Below are positions 24,780-37,330 of a DNA stretch of 60,000 bases, piece by piece. Below the pieces are notes generated by a model. It made no database searches and was not told where the DNA came from. It saw only the letters and a list, made by a program, of their open reading frames with translations. Every line of letters starts with the position of its first letter. Within the stretch, counting starts at the first letter, position 1. This stretch comes from Bugula neritina (lineage: Eukaryota; Bryozoa; Gymnolaemata; Cheilostomatida; Bugulidae): positions 14,265,633 to 14,325,632 of the forward strand of contig OZ037771.1 in assembly GCA_964035545.1 (NCBI GenBank). The letters are read 5' to 3'. The position numbers and the translations under genes are program-made.

Positions 24780-27700
24780 GTTCGTGTCTGTTAAATAGAA
24801 TATGAAGATTGTTTCACTGGGAAGGTGCGATTTACTAAATGATGGTCTAGCTACTAAGATGGAGTATATCTTCTATTCTCTACTCTGTTGTGTTCTCAGT
24901 GTTCTATATATTTGGTGACACCTGTTAACAATAGATACTTAAAAAAAGAATGTACAAAGAGAGCATAACTCCAAACATGCAACTAATTGGGTGTCATATT
25001 CCAGATAGACACTAGGTTAAATTTCCCACCTATAAGACTCTATTTATTTATTCTGGTACAATATGAGCATCTATAATGTGCAACTTATATTTTAATATCA
25101 TGGAAATGTAAATATATTTAAATATAAATTTGAATCAGTTGCTTGCATGTTATTTAGCACATAAAAAATTTCCTTTGATCTGCATTAATTTCTTAATTTT
25201 GCATTTACTATACTGCTTGTTGTTTAAAAAGATATTTCATTAATAACTATTCATTGAAGATAATGTCTGTCATTAACATATTGCTGTTTTATTTGTTCCA
25301 CACAAATCCGTGGAAATTGGAATATTATTCCAAATAATTCATATTAACTACTAATTCTTGTTTAGCACTCAATATAACAGTTATATAAATTAAAGGTATA
25401 TATACATATAAGTATATTAATATTTATATCATACCAAAATAAAAATGGCGTCTAACTGTGTTGAAGCCACAATGTATTCTACAATTCTATGAGTTAAGAA
25501 TTTATTTTGAGTTAACTTTGCTAGGCTCATTTAGGAAATGTATTAGAGGTTGGAGCCTGGTGGTATTACTTCCAATTGTACATTATCAGTTTTTTAGCCT
25601 AGCCTAGCATCTAACTGGGATGACACTCTTTATGGCAAGACATATACAAAATAAATATTAATAATTATAATTAAATAAAAAATCAATTAGACAAAATTAT
25701 GTGTTCAATTTTTATTTTTTTTCTCAAGAATCTTTACATTTTATGTTAAAAGCAGGAATTAAATAAAATAGAATGTTTTTTAAAGACTTACACTGTTTAT
25801 ATATCCCAATATTTCAAGTCTTGTGTCATACTTTACTAGTGAAAATATAGTCGTAGCACCACTATATGCTATCATAGTAGAAGTGATTGCATAATTTCTA
25901 AATCTAACCAAGGGCCAATGACCAATTACTGAAGCTTTTTCTCAGCTTTTATGGCTTTAAACTATATAATCTCTATTGGAAATAGAATAAATAGGAAAGC
26001 TTTTTTCAGCTTTCGATTTTTAAAACTATGATCTCTATTAGAAATTTCTTTGAAAGCTTTGTAAAGGTGTGAACAATAACATCCAATCTGCACAATCCAT
26101 TTATCTATACAACTTTCTGGGAAATTTAAAAGTTAGTACCTATTGTTGAAATTATATTATATTAATTTGAATTGTAATATTATACTTTACTCAAAAAACT
26201 TTTTTTATGATGATTTGAGCCGTCTCTAATTTGGCTGTCATTTTCCATCATGGAGGGTCACTTTAAAAAGGTTAGTCTACATTCTAAACCCACACTACTA
26301 ACTATAGTTGACAGTATAGAATAATTATTGCAGATTGACTGACAGTTGAAGCTCACGAAAGTCAAGAAGGTTTACAGATATCGTGACAAATATTAGTTTT
26401 AGTGTGATGAAAATATGTGGTCAAAACCATTTCATTTTTGTAGCTTTAGTAAAGTCAAGTAATCCAACTTCTAACTAGTTATATAAATAATTGTGGAAAG
26501 GAAATCACTTCCTAGTTGCAGACATTAAATAATCAGGAATTCAGAAATTTCAAATTTGAAAAGTTGGTATGAATTTTGGATACTGAGAACCCATTTGAGT
26601 TACCTATCAAAGGAGTATAATATAAATCTTCAACTTTTGACTCAAGTGAAAACAATTCCAAATCAAAATATTCAATTTACAATACCTCTTTAGTTGAAGA
26701 GGAATCTGGATAAACTTGAGTGGTCAGAGTGTCTTCGTAATCAAACTGTTTTACAGGAGCTGTGGAGGGAATAATCGGCATCTGTGGAAAATATATCTGA
26801 GCTGCTGATTCGAAGTTAATTCCGTGTTATCAATTTCTTTGACCAATCACATCCAAGAATTAAAGTCACTTTTCGCGAACTCCGACTACCAATTAGCTGT
26901 CACGTGACCATGACACAATCGAGGGGAACCTTACAATACATTTCAAATTCCTGTCAATTAGTATAAGTATAAAACTTTTAAAAAAAAATAATAAAATATA
27001 AAAATGTGCTAATTTTATTTGAATGAAAATTAAGATATTTTTATATCAACCCGCTGTTTAGATTCTAGTCTCATTAAAGTTTGCAGATGCAGGTGTCCCT
27101 TTTTAAAGAGAAGTGATTGTGAAATATTTTCAAATATACAGGTTTATTTTGAGTTTGGCTAGACAAAGTAGGATCAGGTTAACTTGTCATGTATATCCAT
27201 AGAGCATGGTCATTTATATCTCAGTTGTTTGTTGTATAATGTTACTTAGAATAGGTACCAGATATTAAATATTTATTTACCTATAACTTCTCTCTCCCAG
27301 CACCTAAAAAATATGTTCTGATGCTTCATCACCCTGCATGTTTATTTTCTACCAAATATTGTGTTTATATGATTTTCTCTTTAAATTATTTCAAAAAGGT
27401 GCTGTAAATTTGTATCAGTAAAGATTATATAAACATTGTAAGAACACCGGAATTGTAACTGCATGCATGTCAGTGAAATGGTTTCAATTATCTACATTCT
27501 CCAGGTGATTTTTCAAAGTTTGTTTCATAATTTGTATGCATATATACTGCATAATATTATCTGTGCATTGTCTTCATTTGAGGAAATCACCAGAATAATT
27601 TGTGTAAAATGCCTTCAAACCTTTCTGCTACAATTATGAGAATAATTTAAAAGTGGCAAAAAACTCTAAAATGCCATAACTTAGATAAAAGACAGTAATA

Positions 27701-28185
27701 AGTTATAGTGTTGAATATCCTATTGGCTGAGGCTGCTGTATTTCGCCTATTATTGATTTAAAAAATGGTAAAGTTGGCCTTTTGAGGTAAAAAGTTTATT
27801 TTATTTGAGAAAAAATAATGTCATCTAAATATCATGCAAATATTGAAAGAAAGCCCATCATTTTATATACAAAAGGAGAAAAGAAATTACATTTGAGCTA
27901 GATTGCAAGGAAGAGAGACTTTCCCAGTCATTCTAATCTTCATTATGAACACAAAAAGTAAAGGAAGCTGCAAATAAACATAAAAATTCATAAACTTCTG
28001 GTTTACAACCAAAAAGATTTGGTGAAAATAAATAATTTCCTACATGGCATATTGACATACAAGACTGCATGCAAAGAGAGTAGCTCAGTTAGCTGTTTGG
28101 AAGGTGTGTAGCTCGATATCTCAGTCTATTCGTATCTGAAGGAAGGGTGATGGCCATCTCCACCCCCAACACGGAGTATACAGAA
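24780..28185. other. Upstream region of paralogue B and spacer to the full gene
   Basis: One exon-like piece lies at 26686-26781 on the minus strand. It runs from ATG through QFDYEDTLTTQVYP to a KE/gtattg donor, below promoter-like motifs (CCAATCAC, CCAATTAGC, E-box TCACGTGACC at about 26841-26910). It does not join the next exon (acceptor at 24788/24787) in the paralogue B frame, so it is either a 5' exon with an upstream ORF or lacks an undetected linking exon. No other exon, RNA gene or repeat array is recognised; the DNA is AT-rich. Confidence 0.45.
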
Positions 28186-31100
28186 TCATTTACTTAAACG
28201 CTTCAACTGTTTGACAATGTTTATCATATTGTTGAGGAGAGACGAGGCTTTGGCAGCGTCGCTGACTAGCACTTCCTTTTCCCGTATCATCTTAGTGGCT
28301 AAGTTGTTGATCCTGTCGAGCTCCTCTTGAATTTCGGCACTTTTATTAATCAACTCTGTATTTCTCTATAAAACACACCAAAATGTAATGTATATATATG
28401 TATATGAAAATTATAGAAATTACATTATTTTCTTTGAATTACGGAGTTGTCCCCTTTCTCAAAGAAAGATTGCATACAGTTACAAATAAAAACACTCGTA
28501 TTACCTAAAGAACACACCCTTATTAAAACAATAAAACTTGCATTAATCAACCAAGTGACATAAAGACCACCACAAGCTGAAAACAATGTCTAAATATGAA
28601 TTATATATTATACTAATTCATAACATTATATAACATTTAGGGCATTAAACTTTTTAATAACCTTTAAATTATTGCTAATTGTGGCTTTTCATGTTGCACT
28701 GTTTTACAAATAAAGATAGGAATATTATTAATTATGTTGCATTCAGTATATGAAACCTGTGTCAAGGGCAGATAACCTCTACCTAGTTGTCAGAGAACCA
28801 TTATTATAAGCAGCAGCTTGTCAGCATATTATGTAGTCAAGTAAAGCGTGTTATGAATATTTTCTTGAAGGTGTAGGAGGAATAATATTCCCTCCAGAGC
28901 TAAAGACTGCATACATTAGTGAGTGAGCTAATAGAAGACAGCAACAGTTGCCTGGTGTCACCTCACAAACCAGCATTTTCTTGCTGCCATGAAACCAACC
29001 TGTTGATATTCAACTTTCTGCCTGTGAATATTCAACCTGCTGTCAGTGTATATTTAACCTGCTGTTAGTGTATATTCAACCTGCTGTTAGTGTATATTCA
29101 ACTTTCTGCCAGTGTATATTTAACCTGCTGTTAGTGTATATTCAACCTGCTGTTAGTGTATATTTAACCTGCTGTTAGTGTATATTCAACCTGCTGTTAG
29201 TGTATATTCAACCTGCTGTTAGTGTATATTTAACCTGCTGTCAGTGTATATTTAACCTGCTGCCTGTGTATATTCAACTTTCTGCCTGAGTATATTCAAC
29301 CTGCTGCCTGTGTATATTTAACCTGCTGTTAGTGTATATTTAACCTGCTGTTAGTGTATATTTAACCTGCTGTTAGTGTATATTTAACCTGCTGTTAGTG
29401 TATATTTAACCTGCTGTTAGTGTATATTTAACCTGCTGCTGCTGTTAGAGGAAGACACAACTAACTAACCTGCAACAACTGTTGATGTTCATCCTCCTTC
29501 AGGGACTTCTGTTGAACAAACTGATGAACTGTCCCGATGACTGATTGCTTGTCACTGAATGATAGAAAGACAAACTCGAATAAAGCACCAAATTGCCTGA
29601 TAAGTATAGCTGAATATATATGAAAGGTATATATAGTAAGTATAACTGAATGTATATGAAAGGTTTATATAGTAAGTATAGCTGAATATATATGAAAGGT
29701 TTATATAGTAAGTATAGCTGAATATATATGAAAGGTTTATATAGTAAGTATAGCTGAATATATATGAAAGGTTTATATAGTAAGTATAGCTGAATATATA
29801 TGAAAGGTTTATATAGTAAGTATAGCTGAATATATATGAAAGGTTTATAGAGTAAATATAACTGAATATATATGAAAGGTTTATATAGTAAGAGTTACCT
29901 CAAGGCAGGTGCGATGTGAACAGTGGTGACTGGAGCAGCTGCACTTCCCGCTGCCGGTACGACTGAGGAAGATGCCGAGGAAGGAGGAGCTGTAGTAGAG
30001 GTCGTGCTCTTAAAAGAGGAAGTGGCGACTGCTAGACTAGTGGGCGTGGCCTTCCTCTTCCTGGACGGAGACTTGGACAGTTCGACGCACTTGGGGCAGC
30101 TCCACTTGCCGTCTGGCACGGCGCGCAGACGCAGACAGTTGAGGTGGTAGACGAGGACGCAGGTGTCGCACATCACGAGCTCACCCGCCCCTTCGCACAC
30201 AGCGCAGAGATCCTCGTGAAGGGCTCCTTCGTCATCCGAGAGAGGCACCTTGCCACCTCTAGTCTTCTCCCTTCTGCATCCTGAAACCACACAAAAGAGG
30301 GATTTAATAGAGCCGCCTTTACAGAGGGACACAAACCACCAGGTGACTGAATGGAACTCACTTTTTATAGGAGGCACCGGGGAGGAGCGAGTGGACCGTC
30401 TGGGTCTCTTACTCGGGTTGGTGAGAGACCGGAGAAAGTCGTTAGGTTTTCTGTTGTTGAAATCTATCATCTCATCAAATCTGTAAGAAAAGTGAAGGCA
30501 TGCCACAAAACCCTCCTTGTATACACACGTCGGTCGTTTCACTGTATAGGGAACACAACTCTTAACGCACTTAGAAAGCAGATAGTCTTTACAGTGTCAT
30601 ATAACATCACTAAAATACACTGTACACAACGTGTATTAACTACACAAAAGCCGTTAGTATCTGAAACACGAGTAGTGAACCACTTTATTGTGCATTAAAG
30701 TAAGCTATTTCTCTTCACTCATTTCGCCAAACATGGATTCGGGTTTACCTAGCGCGTGCGAACTTGCGTCTTTCAGCCCGTCTGCTAGCAAGTTGACTGT
30801 GAATATTAGCAGGAACCAAACCTAAACCCAACATGAAGTCCATCATCTCCTGAGTCTCCTCATCAGGGGGTTGCTGCCGAGCTGTCAGTCGTCTCACGGC
30901 AGCAGCGTGTGACTACAACAATTCTGAACATTAGTTAATTCTAAATACTACATATTGATAATACTAACACTACATACTCATAATACTAACAATACATACT
31001 AATAATACTAACACTATACACTAATAATACTAACACTATATACTAATTATACTAACACTATATACTCATAATACTAACACTATTTACTCATAATACTTGC

Positions 31101-34100
31101 ACTATATACTAATAATACTAACACTATATTCTCATAATACTAACACTATATACTCATAATACTAACACTACATACTAATAATACTAACACTATATACTCA
31201 TAACACTAACACTATACACTCATAATACTAACACTATATACTCATAATACTAACACTATACACTCATAATACTAACACTACATACTCATAATACTAACAC
31301 TATATACTCATAATACTAACACTACATACTCATAATACTAACACTATATACTCATAATACTAACACTATATACTCATAATACTAACACTACATACTCATA
31401 ATACTAACGCTATATACTCATAATACTAACACTACATACTCATAATACTAACACTACATACTCATAATACTAACACTACATATTCATAACACTCACCGAG
31501 GACACGCTGGAGTAGAGGTTGTTTTTAGTCGAGTAGAAGAGAGGGGATATGGAAACAGGTTTGTGGAAAAGGTGCGGTTTACTGGGCGAAGGTTTAGCCG
31601 CACAGACAGACGTTATATGTTCTACTTCCTGGTCCATAGGTTCAGCTGCTGTACATATGCTTTCGCCTACAAACAGGGGATATTGGGATAAACAAGCCAA
31701 AAATAGAGGACAACTCTGTATTGTCAGTTTAGAAGAATAAAAAGAAGGGCTCACAGCATCTATTAAATATTCTCAAATAGGAAGGAGTAGCAGGAAGGAG
31801 AAGTATAGCCTTGAAACTTGAAAACAAATTGCGTCCTCAGAAATACCTGAATCGGCGGAGGTTTGACGATTCACCAGAGGTGGGTCTCCTGGGGGATCCT
31901 GAGTCTCTGTGGGGGAGGCTGGTTGGCATGGAACGTTCTGGAGAGAGCACTGAGCTGAGGTGGATTCTACAGAAGTACAAGTTTAGAATGAAGTAGTATT
32001 ATTGTGGTTAAACTTCTAGTTCATGTGAATATTTTCAGAATTCATGCAAATTTATAGTCTAGCAGCAAGCTGTGCTGCCAACACAATGACGCAGCAAACC
32101 CTAGTTTGACTCACAGGGATGGAGTATACTGGGTTGTGGCAGAAGATTTGGTAACACAACATTACACAATACCAGAATGTGAACGAAAGATGCTAGTTAT
32201 ACCTGAGACAACCACAGCAGCATCAGTTGACGCTGGTAGAGTAACCAGAGGTGGTTGTTCTGCAGAAAACGTAGCTGCAATCTCTGGAACAGAAGCAGAC
32301 GTATCTGATGTCACTGGAGTAGAAGCAGACGTAGCTGATGTCACTGGAGCAGAAGCAGACGTAGCTGATGTCACTGGAACAGAAGCAGACGTAGCTGATG
32401 TCACTGGAGCAGAAGCAGGCGTAGCTGATGTCACTGGAGCAGAAGCAGACGTAGCTGATGTCACTGGAGCAGAAGCAGACGTAGCTGATGTCACTGGAAT
32501 AGAAGCAGACATAGCTGATGTGACTGGAGCAGAAGCAGACGCAGCTGGTGTCACGGGAGCAGAAGCAGACGTTGCTGATGTCACTGGAACAGAAGTAGAC
32601 GTAGCTGATGTGACTGGAGCAGAAGCAGACGTAGCTGATGTGACTGGAGCAGAAGCAGACGTAGCTGATGTCACTGGAGCAGAAGATTGTAATTCCACAC
32701 TCAATACTTTTGGTAACGTGGGGGCAGCTTTAGAGGTAACAAAGGAGACAGGTTTGGCAAATGAAACCAGATCTTTTTCTGCTGAACTGCTACTGGTGCA
32801 GCTGAGAGAAGAGAATTGAGTAGCCTTGGCAACATCAGTCTCACTGGTCACACTTGGGGCTGCAACAAGAAACCCCGAGTAACACAACTCAGTTCAAAAC
32901 TTTAAAAACCAACTACAATTGTGGAAATTTTGTTTTTCATTTTTAGTTTATTTAAAACAATCACAAGGAACATCAGAAATCACATGAACGGGCAAAACTG
33001 TAAAAGGAAATACAACTCCTGACATCATTGATGAGATGTGAACTGAATATGAAATAAAAAAGATTATAGTTTAAATATCGTAAGCAAGGAGAGGCGTAGC
33101 ATGAGTTCTATGTAATCTTGTGTACGGGTAGACTTACGGGAAGGCTGAATGCTGGCCGTGGTTACAGTAGGTAAGTTGCAGCCGGTTCTCGGTCTCTTCA
33201 TACCCTTGGGGTGGATAGGGCGAGTGGCTGAGGGGGGCAGAGACCCCAGCAGACGTGTCCTCATCACTGATATCAGCTCATCCTGCTTGGCATTCAGCCT
33301 AACAATAATCTCCTGCATATAGAGAACACAGACACGTGAGGGCAGTGCTTGGTAGGTGCATTCCTTATACGTATCCCTGAGGTGTATTCTGGGGGTGTAT
33401 TCTAGGGGTGTATTTTAGGGGTGTATTTCAGGGGTGTATTCTAGGGGTGTATTCCAGGGGTGCACACATGATCATATGAAAACAACATGACTGAAATAAT
33501 AAACCAGATCGTCTAGTGCACAGATCAATACAAATTTATAGCCTTAGCACCCATAACAGGAAACTCCCGGGTCCGAAATTCTCACCTCTAAGTTTTTGGA
33601 CTCCTTCTTAGAAACTTCCAGTTCGTCAGGTGAGCAGTGGTAGAGTCTACCAACCAGCTTTACTCTGTGGTCGTGCATGTGGTGTGCGTGCATACACATC
33701 TTCAGTTCACTCTGAACTCTGCAAACCATACGTCATCATATACATTGCATACGTCAGCATATACATTGCATACGTCAGCATATACATTGCATACGTCATC
33801 ATATACATTGCATACGTCATCATATACATTGCATACGTCAGCATATACATTGCATACGTCAGCATATACATTGCATACGTCAGCATATACATTGCATACG
33901 TCATCATATACATTGCTTACGTCAGCATATACATTGCATACGTCATCATATACATTGCATACGTCATAATATACATTGCTTACGTCAGCATATACATTGC
34001 ATACGTCAGCATATACATTGCTTACATCATATACATTGCATACCATGACTGAGCTATAACGAAACATACTTCACTAAATACCACCCTGATGAATAGCATA

Positions 34101-34969
34101 GCAACATTAAAACATGAGAAACAAATCAGCAGATGGAAGATATTTTCCTAATGAACAACGAGGCTATAACTCATAACTTCTAACTGAACAAACTGGAGAA
34201 ACTGTAAGACTGACTTGACCAGCTCCTGTCTGAGGGACTTGATATCGGCAGGAAGGGGCGTGTCGGCGAGAATGGAGCGGATGTTGCAGTTACTCTGCGT
34301 GCTGATAATGCTATTCGCTGAGGCCGTCGTCATGGTAGCGGTAGAGACAGTGGAGGCAGTGGTAGACGCAGAGTCGGGCAACTTGATGAACACATTTCTG
34401 CTTAAGGAGGCTGACAGCACAGAGGTAGTGGCGGACTGAGTGAGGGTCGTGGCTGACTGGGAGGGGGTAGAGGCTACTATCAGTGGGCTGGAGGTACCAG
34501 AGGAAGTTCGCACTGTGTAGAAACCCTTTTGGTAAGTCCTACAAGAAGACAGCCCTGCATAGGAATGGAGAACACAGCAAGTATACGAAGTAAACTGTTT
34601 CATGCTAAAACATCTCAAATCCAGCAGACTTTAGTGATAAGCACAACTGATTTATGCTAGCACAAGATTTTAAAAATCCTGCTGTATTAAAAATTATCTG
34701 TTCAATCCTTATTAAATTCAAAAATCTTTGCCAGCATGAAAACTTCCAGCGCGAATCTTTTTTCATCCTAATTCGTTTTAGAGATGACCGGCTTTACCAG
34801 TCGAATTTTCATGAAATTGCTCCGAATATGAATAGACACTGTATACAAATTAGTATAGACTGTGGCCCACCGAAGCTAGTAATGTAACTCACAGAGCTGG
34901 AGAAAGAAGAGAAGTCTGAGATGAATCTTGTGTAGTGGGACAGAACACTATAGCCTTCGGTCTGTCCAT
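28186..34969 (-). CDS. PHF21A: PHD finger protein 21A / BHC80 homologue, full length
   Basis: Twelve minus-strand coding exons: 34893-34969, 34185-34538, 33586-33718, 33138-33312, 32203-32859, 31847-31966, 31497-31666, 30749-30912, 30362-30480, 29899-30280, 29470-29554, 28186-28365. All phases agree, giving 871 codons. Order: Ser/Thr-rich start; helical LRQELVKSVLQFLQFVQ and EIIVRLNAKQDELISVM, like the N-terminal helix of vertebrate PHF21A; a repeat exon of APVTSATSAS units; conserved MMDFMLGLGLV (human MVSLGLV region); basic RKRKA and RRS patches; acidic LSDDEGALHED; a C4HC3 PHD finger (CAVC, CDTC, YHLNC, CPKC); and a C-terminal coiled coil (EIQEELDRINNLATKM). The human protein is a subunit of the LSD1-CoREST complex and reads unmethylated H3K4. 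Domain order and ligands are seen; the same role here is inferred. Splicing from an upstream 5' exon is indicated by the acceptor at 35020. Confidence 0.9.
29001..29446. repeat. Minisatellite, about 22-base unit
   Basis: About 20 units of AACCTGCTGTTAGTGTATAT with T/C-end variants lie in the last intron of the PHF21A homologue, ending some 25 bases from the exon at 29470. Confidence 0.9.
29599..29893. repeat. Minisatellite, about 37-base unit
   Basis: Eight units built from TATATGAAAGGTTTATATAG and TAAGTATAGCTGAATA lie in the intron between the exons at 29899-30280 and 29470-29554. The array touches the 5' splice site of the PHD exon. Confidence 0.9.
30950..31487. repeat. Minisatellite, about 22-base unit TACTCATAATACTAACACTA
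   Basis: About 24 units lie in the intron between the exons at 31497-31666 and 30749-30912. The same intron in paralogue D holds only one or two unit-like copies (near 15365-15405), so the array expanded after duplication. Confidence 0.9.
32280..32686 (-). repeat. Coding minisatellite: 30-base unit, APVTSATSAS decapeptide
   Basis: Within exon 5 of the PHF21A homologue, thirteen to fourteen 30-base units encode a Ser/Thr/Ala/Pro decapeptide with substitutions (TPVTS, VPVTS, IPVTS). The unit length is a multiple of three, so copy number can change without a frameshift. The opposite strand is also open through the array, which follows from the repeat rather than from a second gene. Confidence 0.9.
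33362..33462. repeat. Short tandem repeat GGGGTGTATTCTA
   Basis: About seven 13-15 base units (AGGGGTGTATTCT and variants) lie in the intron between the exons at 33586-33718 and 33138-33312. Confidence 0.8.
33728..34040. repeat. Minisatellite with about 15 copies of CATACGTCAGCATATACATTG
   Basis: This 21-base array fills most of the intron between the exons at 34185-34538 and 33586-33718, ending about 10 bases from the acceptor of the latter. Nearly every unit contains TACGTCA, a CRE/ATF-like half-palindrome. Long open frames occur on both strands because the unit is a multiple of three and lacks stops; they are not genes. Confidence 0.9.
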
Positions 34970-35019
34970 ATTGGCGAAGAGAAAATACAACAGCAGCAAC
35001 CAGGAGAGAACAATTCCAG

Positions 35020-37330
35020 CTGTAAAATCCATACAGAAATACTCAACAACACAGGAAACTTCAACATAGAACTCAACTTAGGTAACAAAAAAAAACATTA
35101 ATTTCACAAAAAGACAAACTTTTATCTTTGCAACACGGCATCAAATTTGCAGTATACAAACAATATCAGCATCAAAAATAAAAATTTAATAGAAAATGTA
35201 GTAGTATAGAATATTAAAATTTAAAGGTTAAGATAAGAAATTGCAACATACGGAAAAAGCCACAAACGACAGTTAGGAGTAATTGTAAGGTCATAGATAT
35301 AGTGCAGTACAGCAAGCAGAAACAGCTAAATGCTATCAGACTGAGTGCAGGAATGAGCAGACCATTGTTGGGATAACTTCTCTTTATGCTTATAATAATA
35401 TACTACACACATAAATAATATGGCTTCACACAAAATCGCAAAGTAAAAAGTGCATGTAGATATTTAGTTAAACCACTGAGTAGTATGTTCTACAGAGTAT
35501 GCTAAGCTGCTAAATATCCAGTATCTTACACTGTTTTACATATTCAAAGTTTAGAAATTTACCTGATCTAATATACCTGATTTACTATAGTTAAAATAGC
35601 ATCCTTAACCCAACTCTTCAGATATGCAAAAAAATCTTTAAAACTGCATCAATTTAAGTTTACACTTTACATATAAAAACCTTAAAATTAATTAACTTTC
35701 AATTCAAACACACAAGAATAAATTCTATACATAAAAACTGCTAAAATTACAATACTAATAGCATCCTACTATCACAATATAGACAGTATTGTTTATACCC
35801 ATCATTAATTTTAGGATACATCAATGAATAGGATATAATTTAAATAGTAAATTTGACTTGGTTAATTGGTGTAGAAATGTGTTAATAAAGTATAATTTAT
35901 TAAACTATGAGCACCACAAGTATTTGATGAAAAATTAATAAAAATCAACATCACTGTACATCAAAAATCTACTGAGTGTATGTATAGTTGCTTGTTTTCT
36001 AACCATTAGTTTTTCAAATCAGCCTACAGAATGATTTAAAAGATTATAGCATGAAATAAAATATGACTGTGAAAACTGTACCAATGAGTAATACAACTGA
36101 AATCATTACTATCATTGATGATCATTTCTTGTATTTGAATAATTAGTCTGGTTGATAATAAAATGTTAACTGCATTGGATGAGATCACTGGTTATATATG
36201 TCTATTTATTTAGTGGTGCAATCACAATACTCAATAGCATTAGATTATGCCCACACTTATGTCCATTGGCATATATAATAAATGTTATTTATATTAGCTA
36301 TTTTAAACTATTAATTATTGCTGAATATAACTAAATTGTCTCACTCCTCAAAAACCGAATCAAAACTGACAGATTCATAATGATAATAGTGAGATTTTGA
36401 AAACCAATTAATTCAAAATTGTATGTAATTTTAATAACCAATTGGTTTACATAAAAATAATATTAAATACTGTGATCAAGAGACGTATAATTTTGTATGT
36501 TAACTTAGAATGAACACTGACACAGGCTCGTGGTCTTCCCCGTGATAATCATTATCATAATGATAATGATAACCACAAAGTTATGATAATCTCACTTGAA
36601 TAAATGGTTTTAATTTAAAAACTTAAAACATTGATTGTAACAATAAAGGTAGTACTGTTCATACTTCACAGTAAATATAAAAATAAATTTAAATATTCGT
36701 ATAATTATAACCATTCAATTTCGATCAAGTGTTTTTCACGGAACCAGAAAGCAACTAATAGTAATACTAATAATAATATTAATATTCATAACAATGAAAC
36801 ACGACGACCCAAAACTAACGAGTGAACATTTAAGGCCAACACCTTACAACTAATACTACAAGTACAATCCAAAAAACAATATAAATATAATAAAAATTTA
36901 ATTCAATTGCTTGTCCGTGAACACTCGCACTCACAGTGACTGAGTGAGTGTGACAGTCACACCAACACTCAATCTCATACTGTCTGAGAACTCCAACTTG
37001 AACTTCAACTTGGGGTTTTGAAATAAAATCCGAATTACTTAAAAAAACAAAAACAAATTTTTCTAATAAGCAAGCACTTCACAAATAACTGAATGACTAA
37101 GAGTGACTAAGTGAAACTGAAAGTCGGTGACAGTCGGTGCGAGTCCCGAGTCTGAGCTGTCACCAACTCAAACGGAATCGGGTATTCAAATGAAATTCCA
37201 TTATATTGAGTGAAAACAAAAATTACTTGAGTTCTAAAATTTCAAACTAAAGCAACATGCCATAATAAAGATAAACCTACAATTGCAGTATAAACGAAAA
37301 TCACTGTAAGTGAATCTGAGCGAGATACTC
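35020..37330 (-). other. Probable 5' intron of the PHF21A homologue
   Basis: AT-rich DNA without exon-like frames. It is bounded by the acceptor gattttacag at 35020 and a possible donor at about 37330 (GCATCA/gtgagt). Inside are a palindrome at about 36541-36570 and direct/inverted CACTGAGTGA-like words at 36925-37150. Confidence 0.45.

Noticed and set aside
28990-31490. CRISPR arrays
   Set aside because: The repeats are head-to-tail without unique spacers, and the genome is clearly that of an animal.
32106-32819. 237-codon plus-strand frame (repeated TGAEADVADV)
   Set aside because: It is the complement of the coding minisatellite in exon 5 of the PHF21A homologue, which has proper splice sites and phases on the minus strand.
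33630-34067. Open frames on both strands, 110-140 codons, of Tyr/Ile/Ala or Asn/Val/Tyr repeats
   Set aside because: They are produced by the 21-base intronic minisatellite, which has no stops in several frames.
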